A DNA stretch of 41,664 nucleotides, taken from positions 1-41,664 of the forward strand of contig CAJXZM010000040.1 of NCBI GenBank assembly GCA_913063125.1. Direction: 5' to 3'. Under the pieces are notes generated by a model, which saw only the letters and a list, made by a program, of their open reading frames with translations, did not search any database and was not told the origin of the DNA. The DNA is from an uncultured Gammaproteobacteria bacterium (GTDB lineage Bacteria > Pseudomonadota > Gammaproteobacteria > Pseudomonadales > Ketobacteraceae). A program made the translations under genes and the position numbers. This document shows positions 9,504 through 17,597 of the stretch, piece by piece (the stretch's first letter is position 1; each line of letters starts with the position of its first letter).

Positions 9504-10772
9504 ATGAGTAACACCAGCAGTGAGTTTAACTATCAAAACAACCAACTTTTCGCAGAGCAGGTTAGTGTCACAGAAATTGCCAATGCTATCGGTACACCCT
9601 GTTATATTTATTCCCGTAAGGCGTTTGAAGATCACTGGAAAGCGTTTGATACAGCCTTTGCTAGCCAGCCTCATCTGGTATGTTACGCGGTAAAGGCAAA
9701 CTCAAATATTGCTGTACTCAATACACTTGCACGTTTAGGTGCAGGTTTTGACATTGTATCGGTCGGCGAACTGGCTCGAGTACTTCGTGCTGGTGGCGAT
9801 CCACAAAAAATTGTATTTTCCGGTGTTGGTAAGCAATCTGAAGAAATGGCAAGTGCGCTAGAGGCGGGAGTTCACTGCTTTAACATTGAATCAGAAGCAG
9901 AGCTTTATCGACTCGACAGGGTTGCCGGAGAGATGGGTAAAGTTGCCCCTATTTCATTACGCGTTAACCCTGATGTGGATGCTCAAACACACCCGTATAT
10001 TTCAACGGGTCTAAAAGAAAACAAATTTGGTGTGGCCATCGATGACTGTATCGCCATCTACGAAAAAGCGGCCAAAATGGCCAACATTAACATCATCGGT
10101 ATTGACTGCCATATTGGTTCACAATTAACCACTGTCGAACCTTTTCTTGATGCGTTAGACCGTGTGCTGGAGTGCATTGACACTCTTACTGAAAAAGGTA
10201 TCGTTCTTGAACATATTGATATCGGTGGCGGCTTGGGTGTTTGTTATCAAGACGAAGTACCCCCAACGCCAGCTGAGTACGCATCAGCATTACTGGAGCG
10301 CTTAGGTGATAGAAATCTAACCGTAGTCATGGAACCCGGTCGTGCAATTGCAGCAAATGCTGGGATTATGATCACTCAGGTAGAGTTTTTGAAGCCAGCT
10401 GAAGCGAAGAATTTTGCGATTGTCGATGCCGCAATGAATGATTTAATCCGCCCATCTCTTTACAGTGCATGGCAGGATATTATTCCGGTGACTCCTAGAG
10501 ATGAAAGTGACCCAGTAAAAAAGGATCATTACGATATCGTTGGACCTATTTGTGAGACGGGTGACTTTTTGGGAAAGGATCGTGAACTCAAAATAACCGA
10601 CGGGGATTTATTGGCTGTGTGTTCTGCAGGGGCTTATGGTTTTGCTATGGCATCTAATTATAATTCTCGCAATCGCGCAGCCGAAGTAATGGTTGATGGC
10701 AGTCGTTTTTACACCGTACGCCGCCGCGAAACCGTTACCGAACAGATGGCGCATGAGTCACTACTACCGTAA
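9504..10772 (+). CDS. lysA: Diaminopimelate decarboxylase
   Basis: A 422-residue PLP enzyme of the alanine-racemase fold (fold type III) that decarboxylates meso-diaminopimelate to L-lysine, the last step of lysine synthesis. The PLP lysine is K64 in YAVKANSN. Other diagnostic motifs are DCHIGSQ, DIGGGLGV, MEPGRAI, GPICETGD (the catalytic cysteine contributed across the dimer) and the C-terminal SAGAYGFAMASNYN. A ribosome binding site (AAGAGC) sits before the ATG. It is the first gene of a close run with dapF, the DUF484 gene, xerC and yigB. Its presence next to dapF follows the Pseudomonas order; E. coli lacks lysA at this place. Confidence 0.96.
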   Translation: MSNTSSEFNYQNNQLFAEQVSVTEIANAIGTPCYIYSRKAFEDHWKAFDTAFASQPHLVCYAVKANSNIAVLNTLARLGAGFDIVSVGELARVLRAGGDPQKIVFSGVGKQSEEMASALEAGVHCFNIESEAELYRLDRVAGEMGKVAPISLRVNPDVDAQTHPYISTGLKENKFGVAIDDCIAIYEKAAKMANINIIGIDCHIGSQLTTVEPFLDALDRVLECIDTLTEKGIVLEHIDIGGGLGVCYQDEVPPTPAEYASALLERLGDRNLTVVMEPGRAIAANAGIMITQVEFLKPAEAKNFAIVDAAMNDLIRPSLYSAWQDIIPVTPRDESDPVKKDHYDIVGPICETGDFLGKDRELKITDGDLLAVCSAGAYGFAMASNYNSRNRAAEVMVDGSRFYTVRRRETVTEQMAHESLLP

Positions 10773-10810
10773 CGCTAAGCACCGCCACTAACGTAGACTG
10801 GATTTCAAAA

Positions 10811-11674
10811 ATGAACATTTCCTTTACCAAAATGCACGGCCTCGGTAACGATTTTATGGTGATCGAGCAAATGTCCGAAGACATTGCACTTAGCAGCCAT
10901 CAAATACAAACATTATCGGACCGGCATACTGGCATCGGTTTTGACCAATTGCTTGTGGTATCTCCCTCAAGCACGCCTGATATCGACTTTCGCTACCAAA
11001 TTTTTAATGCCAATGGTGGCGAAGTTGAACAGTGTGGTAATGGTGCTCGCTGCTTTGCACGTTTTGTTCAGGAGAAAAAGCTAACGGATAAAGCCGTTAT
11101 TGTCGTTGAGACTAATACCGGCATTATCACGCTTAATGTACTAGCCAACGGCAATGTTATCGTGGATATGGGGCCGCCTATTGTAGAGCCTCAACACATC
11201 CCCTTGATCGCAGAACAACGCCAAATTCGCTACACCGTAGCAACCAGCCAAGGAGACATCACCCTCGGTGCAATCTCCATGGGCAACCCTCACGGTGTTC
11301 TAGTAGTAGATGATGTTGAAACTGCGCCAGTAGAAACCCTTGGCGCCGAGTTAGAAAGACACCCAATTTTTCCAAACCGAGCTAATATTGGGTTTATGCA
11401 AATTGTTTCTCGTGACCATATACGACTTCGCGTGTTTGAACGCGGTGTTGGTGAAACTCAAGCATGCGGCACCGGAGCCTGTGCAGCAACCGTTGTAGCA
11501 ATACAACAAGGCCTAGTAGACAATAGGGTGACCGTCTCCTTACCTGGGGGGGATTTAACGATTGAATGGCTCCCTGCTGACTCTGACATTGCCACCCATA
11601 ATAACAAAAATGCTGACCATGTAATGATGACTGGGCCAGCCACCACAGTATACGAAGGAACCATAACACTATGA
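10811..11674 (+). CDS. dapF: Diaminopimelate epimerase
   Basis: A 287-residue cytoplasmic epimerase converting LL- to meso-diaminopimelate for lysine and peptidoglycan. The two catalytic cysteines are in place: C75 in QCGNGARCF and C219 in QACGTGACAA. The start MNISFTKMHGLGNDF is the family N-terminus. The last codons overlap the start of the DUF484 gene (ATGA), so the two are probably translationally coupled. Near the C-terminus there is an extra loop (LPADSDIATHNNKNADH) that makes it slightly longer than the E. coli enzyme (274 residues). Confidence 0.96.
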   Translation: MNISFTKMHGLGNDFMVIEQMSEDIALSSHQIQTLSDRHTGIGFDQLLVVSPSSTPDIDFRYQIFNANGGEVEQCGNGARCFARFVQEKKLTDKAVIVVETNTGIITLNVLANGNVIVDMGPPIVEPQHIPLIAEQRQIRYTVATSQGDITLGAISMGNPHGVLVVDDVETAPVETLGAELERHPIFPNRANIGFMQIVSRDHIRLRVFERGVGETQACGTGACAATVVAIQQGLVDNRVTVSLPGGDLTIEWLPADSDIATHNNKNADHVMMTGPATTVYEGTITL

Positions 11675-12375
11675 CTGATGCGGTATTAGAAGAAACACAA
11701 GGCACCACACTAACAGCCTCTCAGGTATCCAAATTCCTTATTAGCAACCCGGGATTTTTCCAAGAATATGAATATTTGTTAGCAGACTTAATACTTCCTC
11801 ACTCAACAGGCAACGCCACATCATTAATTGAACGACAAGCCAAAGTGCTACGAGAACGAAACAGCGAATTACGCAACCGCCTTGGTGATGTTATCGCTAC
11901 CGCTCGAGACAATGACAATTTATTTAAGCTCACCAAAAAACTTGGCTTAAGTTTACTCGAAGCAGACTCTCTAGAAGACAGCGCTCGCGTGTTACATCAC
12001 AGTTTACGTAATGATTTTAAAGTGGACTGCGCCAACATCATTCTATTTGACCAGCCTCACATTACATCTACCTCACTCATTACCCAACTCTCAAGTGAAG
12101 CGGCTAAAAATGTGCTAGGCAAGTTAGTTCGTTTTGATCGCGTAACCTGTAGCGCATTACGTGCTAATGAATTGCAATACTTGTTCCCACGATACGAAAA
12201 AGATGAAGGCTCCGCTGCCATTATCCCTCTAAGCCATAAACAAGATTTCGGTTTATTGGTAGTAGGAAATTATAACCCTCAACATTTCAGCCCTGACATG
12301 GAAACAACGTTTATTAGTTACATTGGAGAAGTGGCCAGTCGCTGCCTTTCACAACACCTGTCCAATGAGCAATAA
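11671..12375 (+). CDS. DUF484 family protein (YigA-like)
   Basis: A 234-residue protein with a short N-terminal helical domain (VSKFLISNPGFFQEYEYLL), a coiled-coil-like segment (LIERQAKVLRERNSELRNRL) and a GAF-like C-terminal domain (about 100-230). This is the DUF484 family, encoded between dapF and xerC in E. coli (yigA) and Pseudomonas. Its function is unknown. It starts inside the dapF stop and its own end overlaps xerC by eleven bases, so it belongs to the same transcript. Confidence 0.88.
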   Translation: MTDAVLEETQGTTLTASQVSKFLISNPGFFQEYEYLLADLILPHSTGNATSLIERQAKVLRERNSELRNRLGDVIATARDNDNLFKLTKKLGLSLLEADSLEDSARVLHHSLRNDFKVDCANIILFDQPHITSTSLITQLSSEAAKNVLGKLVRFDRVTCSALRANELQYLFPRYEKDEGSAAIIPLSHKQDFGLLVVGNYNPQHFSPDMETTFISYIGEVASRCLSQHLSNEQ

Positions 12376-13312
12376 ACATCAACTAAGCACACTGCCCAAT
12401 GCTATCGAATCGTATCTACATCATTTAGACACGATTCGACAGCTCTCTCCTCATACCGTTAATAATTATCAAAGAGATCTGAGAGTCTTTTCTCAATATT
12501 GCATTGATGTTGAACTAACTGACATCACTCTGATCAAACCCAATCTCATTCGCCAATATATCGCCTCCCAACATCATAAGGGGAAATCGGGAAAAACCCT
12601 GCAACGACACCTCTCCAGCATTCGTGGTTTAATGGCTTACTTGATCCAAAAATGTCTTATTAAGAACAATCCCGGCGCAGGCATTAGCGCGCCCAAAAGC
12701 CAGCGACGACTGCCACACACTCTTGATGCCGACCAAACTGCCCAACTGCTTGATATAGAAAATCCTTCCGAGGGAAACAACCCTACTTTAGTTATTCGGG
12801 ACAAAGCTATTCTAGAATTATTTTACTCTTCTGGGTTACGATTGAGTGAGCTCGTCAACTTGGACGTCAAAGATTATCAATCAGATAATCGTTCAGTAAA
12901 AGTATTAGGTAAAGGTAACAAGGAGCGTTTAATTCCGGTGGGAAAAGAGGCAACGATCGCATTAACTTTATGGTTAAATACTCGCCCCTTGCTATTAAAA
13001 ACAGTAACAGAAGGGGTGTCAGAAAATGCGTTATTTCTCAACAAAAATGGTTCACGTTTAAAACAACGCTCCGTACAACAACGCATTAAACAATGGGGGG
13101 AGAAACAAGGCACCGACCGCCCGGTTCACCCTCATATGTTACGCCACTCTTTTGCCAGTCATATTTTGGAATCAAGCGGTGATTTACGTTCAGTACAAGA
13201 GCTTCTGGGACATTCCGACATCTCTACCACACAAATATATACTCACTTAGATTTCCAGCATTTAGCCCAGGTTTATGACAAATCACACCCTAGAGCCAAG
13301 AAGAAAACATAA
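12365..13312 (+). CDS. xerC: Tyrosine recombinase XerC
   Basis: A 315-residue site-specific recombinase that acts with XerD at dif sites to resolve chromosome dimers. The N-terminal SAM-like core-binding domain contains LSPHTVNNYQRDL. The catalytic domain shows the full set: R159 in SSGLRLSEL, the lysine in GKGNKERL, HMLRHSF, LLGHSDISTT and the nucleophile Y292 in QIYTHL. I chose ATG 12365, overlapping the end of the DUF484 gene by 11 bases, over an ATG further upstream because it gives the usual XerC length. The synteny (dapF, DUF484, then yigB) distinguishes it from XerD and phage integrases. Confidence 0.95.
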   Translation: MSNKHQLSTLPNAIESYLHHLDTIRQLSPHTVNNYQRDLRVFSQYCIDVELTDITLIKPNLIRQYIASQHHKGKSGKTLQRHLSSIRGLMAYLIQKCLIKNNPGAGISAPKSQRRLPHTLDADQTAQLLDIENPSEGNNPTLVIRDKAILELFYSSGLRLSELVNLDVKDYQSDNRSVKVLGKGNKERLIPVGKEATIALTLWLNTRPLLLKTVTEGVSENALFLNKNGSRLKQRSVQQRIKQWGEKQGTDRPVHPHMLRHSFASHILESSGDLRSVQELLGHSDISTTQIYTHLDFQHLAQVYDKSHPRAKKKT

Positions 13313-13313
13313 T

Positions 13314-14030
13314 ATGCTTAAACTCATCACCTTAGACCTAGATAACACGCTGTGGAATGTCACACCTACGTTAATCCGTGCAGAGAAAACACTAACAATA
13401 TGGGTAAATAACAACGTACCTGAAGCAAAACTGTTTTATCAAAAAGAAAACCTTATTTCATTACGACAACAATTTAACAAGCAACACCCTGACAAAAGAC
13501 ATTTCCCCACCACTATGAGGAAAACGTTACTGAAACAATGCTTTTTGCAATCAGGACTTAGTAACAGAAAAGCAGAAGAGACAATGGAGGCTGCATTCTC
13601 GGTTTTTATCAAAGAACGCAATAATATTGTTTTTTTTCCAGAAACTCTCGATATATTAAAAACCTTATCCAAACAGTACCCCCTTATTGCATTAACCAAT
13701 GGCAACGCCGACCTATCACTTATTGGCATCAATGACTTTTTTACGGCTCATTTTTCGGCTGAATCCACTGGAAAACCAAAACCCGACACACACATGTTTA
13801 CTGAGGCACTGACAGCGACAAATAATAAAGCGGCACACACATTACACATCGGAGATCACCCCACAGAGGACATTCAAGCAGCCTCATCAGTAGGAATGCA
13901 CACTATGTGGTTCAATCAAAACCAGAAGAAAGACTCGTCACTATGCAACCCAACGGTGGAAATACATACCTTAAGTGATTTATTACCAGAAGTAGAAAAA
14001 ATACATCAAAAGAAGGCTAAAAGCTTATAA
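13314..14030 (+). CDS. yigB: HAD-superfamily phosphatase, YigB type
   Basis: A 238-residue haloacid-dehalogenase-type hydrolase. Motif I is LDLDNTLW (nucleophile D8, general acid D10), motif II LTNGNAD, motif III around TGKPKPD, motif IV HIGDHPTED. In E. coli, YigB dephosphorylates FMN and the riboflavin precursor ARPP and lies directly after xerC, as here. The start ATG 13314 follows the xerC stop by one base. Substrate cannot be fixed from sequence, since this subfamily is promiscuous. The gene has more AT-rich codons than dapF. Confidence 0.85.
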   Translation: MLKLITLDLDNTLWNVTPTLIRAEKTLTIWVNNNVPEAKLFYQKENLISLRQQFNKQHPDKRHFPTTMRKTLLKQCFLQSGLSNRKAEETMEAAFSVFIKERNNIVFFPETLDILKTLSKQYPLIALTNGNADLSLIGINDFFTAHFSAESTGKPKPDTHMFTEALTATNNKAAHTLHIGDHPTEDIQAASSVGMHTMWFNQNQKKDSSLCNPTVEIHTLSDLLPEVEKIHQKKAKSL

Positions 14031-14151
14031 ACAAACTTTAAAAAAACAGACAAAAGGACTGTCAAAAGCCTGCCATATCAAAAATTCTAAATAACTCCAA
14101 CATCTACAGCGTCATTTTTATGACTTACACTTCATTTATCGCAAGACTAAT

Positions 14152-14181
14152 AAAAAACCCCGATATGACAAATATCAGGGG
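14152..14181 (-). terminator. Rho-independent terminator of the SutA-like gene
   Basis: On the minus strand a GC-capped hairpin is formed by CCCC-GATAT (14158-14166) and ATATC-A-GGGG (14172-14181), with one bulged base. It is followed by TTTTTT (complement of 14152-14157). It lies 25 bases downstream of the stop of the minus-strand small gene and may also separate it from the converging yigB. Confidence 0.75.
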
Positions 14182-14206
14182 CTTCTAATTCCAATTCGCT
14201 TTATTT

Positions 14207-14425
14207 TTAAATTGGTCGACTACCATAATTTGACTCTGGTCTACGAGGAGGGTCCTTGCGTAGATCACGCTCAATTTTTTGAACTGAACCTCCGCCACTC
14301 AAAAATGTTAACATCGCATCTCCTAATTCTTGTCTTTCAGCTTCACGTGATGTGATCGAACGATCGCGCCCATCATCTATGTGGAACTGATCACTATTGT
14401 TTTCGCTTGACTGGGTATCAGACAT
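14207..14425 (-). CDS. sutA: SutA-like small RNA-polymerase-associated regulator
   Basis: A 72-residue hydrophilic protein with an acidic, probably disordered N-terminus (DTQSSENNSDQFHIDD), a single central helix (AERQELGDAMLTFLS) and a basic tail ending DPPRRPESNYGSRPI. The tail and the GGG.VQ.IE segment match what I remember of Pseudomonas SutA, which binds RNA polymerase and boosts housekeeping transcription in slow-growing cells. In Pseudomonas the gene also lies between yigB and amtB. I chose the ATG at 14425 because AGGA sits eight bases upstream; in-frame ATGs at 14431 and 14482 have poor spacing. A terminator follows. The name rests on remembered sequence and synteny. Confidence 0.62.
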   Translation of the reverse strand: MSDTQSSENNSDQFHIDDGRDRSITSREAERQELGDAMLTFLSGGGSVQKIERDLRKDPPRRPESNYGSRPI

Positions 14426-14764
14426 CTCCATATTCCTTTTATTCGGTCTTCGTAAATAGGTAGGATTATTTATAGTCGACACAAAAAGGAATGCTAGGAA
14501 AAACTAACTAATTTCAATAGCGTTTTTTCCTAACATAACTCTGTTCTATAGCAGAAGTGTCTATAAGCCGTTTTACAAAACCTTCCGCTATGGTTACTCA
14601 CTTTGTTATTCCTAAGTACACACAAACCGATTATTTATTAACCAGTTAGAAAGCCTTCCAATAATTCACATAAACAACAAATACTAAACGAAAGATTACC
14701 CCTTCTCCTTCACATGACACCTAACTCATCACTCCTTATAACGCCTAGTCATATATAGGACAAC

Positions 14765-15772
14765 TTAATCCCTGCTCACCAAACTAACTTTGTACTCCGA
14801 AGGGCTCATTTCAAACCAGCCAGCAAACGCTCGACTAAAGGCACTTTGTTCTGAGTAACCCAACAACAAGGAAATTTCAGATAGCGTTAAATGTTCATCG
14901 TCAAAATATTCTTTCGCCATCTTCTTTCGAATATCTTTTAAGAAATCCCGAAATACGTAACCTAAACCGGCCAATCGCCGATGCAACGTTCGAGAAGACA
15001 TATGTAATTTGCTTGCAATATGGTTTGCCGTAGGCTGACCTTCATGTAGTGCTCGGACCGTCGCTTGATGCAAATCGCCAACAAAACTTCGTTCCACCGA
15101 CTCTTTTGGCAATTTATTCAACGCCTGCTCAAACAGCAACCCGTGTAATCCAGGGTCAGAGGAATCAAAAGGCATTAGCAAGTACTTACTATCAACTGAC
15201 AGGCTTATATTCGGTTGGTTAAATGTCACCTCACAACCATAATATTCTTGGTACAAAGAAGCAGGCCCCATAGGAGCACCAGAAAAAACCACCGATAAAA
15301 GTGATGCAGACGGGTCTTGCAAACAACATCTCATTACAGACAATAAGGAAGCAAACACCACCTCATCAGAAATTTGTGTTGAATGCCCATGAGATACGTC
15401 CCACGTTAGGGTGCAGATATCACCTTGCCAATCTATTTGTGCCACATTCCCTTCATAGATAAGTCGCTGAAAGCGCTCAAAACAACGCAATGCATCCAGC
15501 ATTGAAGCACTCGTTTGCGTAAGATAACCCAATATCCCACTCTGTTTTGGCGTCATCCTAGCCCCTATACGGGTACCTAAGATAGGCTGTGCCAACAAAT
15601 CATTCAATTTATCCAGCAACCCCCACCAAATTTCAAAGGATATAGCCCCCTTTTTCTCCAAATTTTCCAGTTGCCCCTGAAATTCTGGCAACGAGACTTC
15701 CTCTTCTTTTAAGTAGCCTTGTAGGATGCCAATCGCATCATGGGATATGAACAGATCATTTAATTGCGCCAT
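14765..15772 (-). CDS. AraC-family regulator with arabinose-binding-type N-terminal domain
   Basis: A 335-residue regulator. The N-terminal 200 residues resemble the PF12625-type ligand domain (GARMTPKQSGILGYLTQTS and PLG-like segments). The C-terminal 100 residues carry a double AraC helix-turn-helix (ASKLHMSSRTLHRRLAGLG and ISLLLGYSEQSAFSRAF). Such regulators, including OruR, ArgR-like and MmsR-like proteins, often sense small acids, amino acids or lipids and are usually activators. It is divergent from a membrane hydroxylase gene 118 bases away, with an inverted repeat between them, so that gene is the likely target. It is a distant paralogue of the regulator at 35047-36069. Confidence 0.9.
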   Translation of the reverse strand: MAQLNDLFISHDAIGILQGYLKEEEVSLPEFQGQLENLEKKGAISFEIWWGLLDKLNDLLAQPILGTRIGARMTPKQSGILGYLTQTSASMLDALRCFERFQRLIYEGNVAQIDWQGDICTLTWDVSHGHSTQISDEVVFASLLSVMRCCLQDPSASLLSVVFSGAPMGPASLYQEYYGCEVTFNQPNISLSVDSKYLLMPFDSSDPGLHGLLFEQALNKLPKESVERSFVGDLHQATVRALHEGQPTANHIASKLHMSSRTLHRRLAGLGYVFRDFLKDIRKKMAKEYFDDEHLTLSEISLLLGYSEQSAFSRAFAGWFEMSPSEYKVSLVSRD

Positions 15773-15780
15773 GGCTCAGA

Positions 15781-15820
15781 TTGTCAAACAGAAGGCAACG
15801 TTCGTCAATACTTTTGACAA
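15781..15820. promoter_or_regulatory. Inverted repeat TTGTCAAA/TTTGACAA in the AraC-hydroxylase intergenic region
   Basis: TTGTCAAA (15781-15788) and its exact inverse TTTGACAA (15813-15820) are separated by 24 bases, so their centres are 32 bases apart, about three helical turns. The pair occupies the divergent promoter region between the AraC gene (start 15772) and the hydroxylase gene (start 15891). It is a candidate operator for that regulator. TTGACA inside the right arm could also be part of a -35 element, but I see no well-spaced -10. Confidence 0.45.
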
Positions 15821-15890
15821 CAGATACTTATACTAGATATCAAGTTACACGCAACAAGAACACGACCTAACACCCAAAAAGGCGAATAAC

Positions 15891-16745
15891 ATGAGTGACG
15901 TATTACATGCGATTGGTTTTATCCTGTCATTTGGCGTGCTATTTATGGCAATCATTATTGCCGAGTACTTTTATTGGCGGAAAAAAGGCAACACCAACGT
16001 ATACAACCTAAAAGAGTCGGCGGCCAATATTACCACCGGTTTTCTGTATAAAATGTTTGACGGTATTGCTATTGCCTTGTTTATCCAGTTCTTTTATGAC
16101 TATGTACGAGGTTTTGGTTTTCAATACAGCCCCAATAATTTAGCTATCGGTATTGTATTGATGTTTCTTGCCGCAGATTTTTTCTTCTACTGGTTTCATT
16201 TTACGATGCACAAAGTACGTTGGTTTTGGGCAGTACATGTTACACACCATTCATCAACTCGAATGAATTTCTCTACCGCATTACGTCAAAACTTCCTATT
16301 GGATCTAAACTTTGGTTGGGTTTTGTGGTGGGTTCCATTAGCAATCATCGGCTTTGATAAAACGTGGGTAATTATTGCCATCGAAATAAACTTAGCATAT
16401 CAATTCTTTTTACATACTGAGTTAACAAACCGTATTAAGGGATTTGATTTTTTCTTTAACACACCCTTACATCACCGCACACATCACGGCAGCAATCCGG
16501 ACCAGATTGACACCAATTTTGGCGGCACACTCATTATTTGGGATAGAATATTTGGAACCTTCAAGTCCAGCAAAGAAGCCGGGGAAATACAATATGGCTT
16601 AACATCTCGACAACCAGAAACACTTAACCCGTTACGATTGAATTTAGACGAATTATTTGCCATGGCAAAAGATGTTTGGACCTACAAAGATCTTCGTATT
16701 TTAATTAAACACCCCGGCTGGGTTGACGAGGAATATGGCGAATAA
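15891..16745 (+). CDS. Sterol desaturase / fatty acid hydroxylase family membrane protein
   Basis: A 284-residue integral membrane di-iron enzyme with about four hydrophobic segments in the first 190 residues. The family histidine clusters are complete: HFTMH (HX3H), HVTHHSS (HX2HH) and HRTHHGSN (HX2HH), which bind the iron pair. Family members hydroxylate or desaturate sterols, fatty acids, carotenoids or ether lipids; the substrate is not readable here. The start has no strong Shine-Dalgarno, but the first residues and length are normal. It is the likely target of the divergent AraC regulator. Just downstream lie a large hairpin and the left repeat of the island. Confidence 0.9.
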   Translation: MSDVLHAIGFILSFGVLFMAIIIAEYFYWRKKGNTNVYNLKESAANITTGFLYKMFDGIAIALFIQFFYDYVRGFGFQYSPNNLAIGIVLMFLAADFFFYWFHFTMHKVRWFWAVHVTHHSSTRMNFSTALRQNFLLDLNFGWVLWWVPLAIIGFDKTWVIIAIEINLAYQFFLHTELTNRIKGFDFFFNTPLHHRTHHGSNPDQIDTNFGGTLIIWDRIFGTFKSSKEAGEIQYGLTSRQPETLNPLRLNLDELFAMAKDVWTYKDLRILIKHPGWVDEEYGE

Positions 16746-16780
16746 TATGGAGATAAATCTTAAGTAGATTTTAATTATGT

Positions 16781-16840
16781 TCATTCTAACTTATACCTTC
16801 TAGCGCCAAATAATCACTCAGAAGATATAAGTTAGAATGA
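16781..16840. repeat. Long imperfect hairpin (21-base arms)
   Basis: The left arm (16781-16801, starting TCATTCTAACTTATA) and right arm (16820-16840, ending TATAAGTTAGAATGA) are complementary over 21 bases with one mismatch, around an 18-base loop. There is no T-run on either side, so it is not a classical terminator. It lies 35 bases after the hydroxylase stop and 22 bases before the left island repeat. It may be a mobile-element end or a transcript-stabilising 3' stem. Confidence 0.7.
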
Positions 16841-16861
16841 GAAAATCAAAAAACATCAAAC

Positions 16862-17103
16862 GGTCATTTATCACTCAATGTTACATATGCAACAAAACTC
16901 CAAAACCTGCTAAGAGAACACCCGAAAACGGACTTGGATGTCGATGCCGTTCATTGTTATGATTTTTATCACTTCTTACCCCTACAGGGTTAAGGAAGGG
17001 GATCTAAAATAATAATGCAATGGTATATCTAACATGCAAATTGGCCAAGACCAAAAACCCCAAAACGATGTCAATAGAAACCTTGCGGTATTAATCACTG
17101 TCC
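16862..17103 (+). repeat. Left copy of the island-flanking repeat
   Basis: This 242-base segment is similar to the reverse complement of 30208-30420. Over the first 137 bases (16862-16998 against 30420-30284) the two align without gaps, with about 109 identities by hand count. After that, similarity continues in patches with small indels (CATGCAAAT, GCCAAGACCA, TATTAATC). A shared frame of about 45 codons ends in TAA at the same place in both copies, but there is no start codon, and the right copy has an internal TAG, so both look like decayed pieces of a coding or mobile sequence. I do not recognise the parent. Confidence 0.72.
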
Positions 17104-17156
17104 TCGCTAGCGCTACCACTAAGAAACAGCTAAATGAAAGACAGTATTTTTCTTAA
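17034..17156 (+). CDS. Possible 40-residue small protein overlapping the left repeat
   Basis: An ATG-initiated frame of 40 codons (starting MQIGQDQKPQ, ending NERQYFS) begins within the left repeat and ends 13 bases before the start of the next small gene. Its first half corresponds to sequence also present in the right repeat, where the frame is broken by a deletion of about 25 bases. There is no good ribosome binding site. It may be a relic and not an expressed gene; I do not recognise it. Confidence 0.2.
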   Translation: MQIGQDQKPQNDVNRNLAVLITVLASATTKKQLNERQYFS

Positions 17157-17169
17157 CCAAGGGGTAATC

Positions 17170-17382
17170 ATGCAAGTACAAGAACGATCAAACCCAAGAA
17201 AGATGATTTACAATCATGTGCATCAGGCAATCATAAGAAATGGACACTCTGATAAAGTCGCAACTAATTACGCCCACAGAGCCTTAGATACTTACAAAAA
17301 TGGAAAACACAATACATATCAAAGGGGCTGGGTAATAAATCTCATGTTACTCCACATAGCTGAGGCAGGGAAATGCGAATGA
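17170..17382 (+). CDS. Hypothetical 70-residue protein
   Basis: A small basic, histidine- and asparagine-rich protein starting MQVQERSNPR. I use ATG 17170, not an upstream in-frame ATG at 17134, because AAGGGG sits six bases before it, a clear ribosome binding site. The sequence looks helical (MIYNHVHQAII and VATNYAHRALDTY) with no signal peptide or membrane segment, and no family is recognised. It is the first gene inside the left island repeat and is convergent with the LysR gene. Confidence 0.5.
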   Translation: MQVQERSNPRKMIYNHVHQAIIRNGHSDKVATNYAHRALDTYKNGKHNTYQRGWVINLMLLHIAEAGKCE

Positions 17383-17597
17383 TCCTATTCCATAATCCCA
17401 AAGGCCACCATAACTCCTCCAAAATAGGCCTCAAAGAATAATTTACACTACCAACCAAGTGTCACTCCAAACTTGCACCCGTCAGAAAAAAAATTGGTTC
17501 CAGAACGTACTTACTATCCCCCCCCCCGCAGCGACTTTTCTAAGTCAACCTGCACATGTTTCATTGGTAAAACCTGTAGGCAGCCTCCAATATATCT
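17383..17597. other. Intergenic stretch with a C10 run at the end of the island operon
   Basis: This 215-base stretch lies between the convergent 70-residue gene and the first LysR gene. It contains an uninterrupted run of ten C (17518-17527). No terminator hairpin with a T-run is visible for the minus-strand operon that ends here. Confidence 0.5.

Noticed and set aside
11394..11708. Minus-strand frame across the dapF/DUF484 junction
   Set aside because: Antisense shadow of two secure genes.
12365..13312. The tyrosine recombinase as the integrase of the island
   Set aside because: Its length, motifs and dapF-DUF484-xerC-yigB position identify it as XerC, and it lies outside the repeats.
14040..14075. 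Possible terminator directly after yigB
   Set aside because: The GACA/TGTC stem is only four pairs and lacks a following T-run; the clear terminator nearby faces the other strand.
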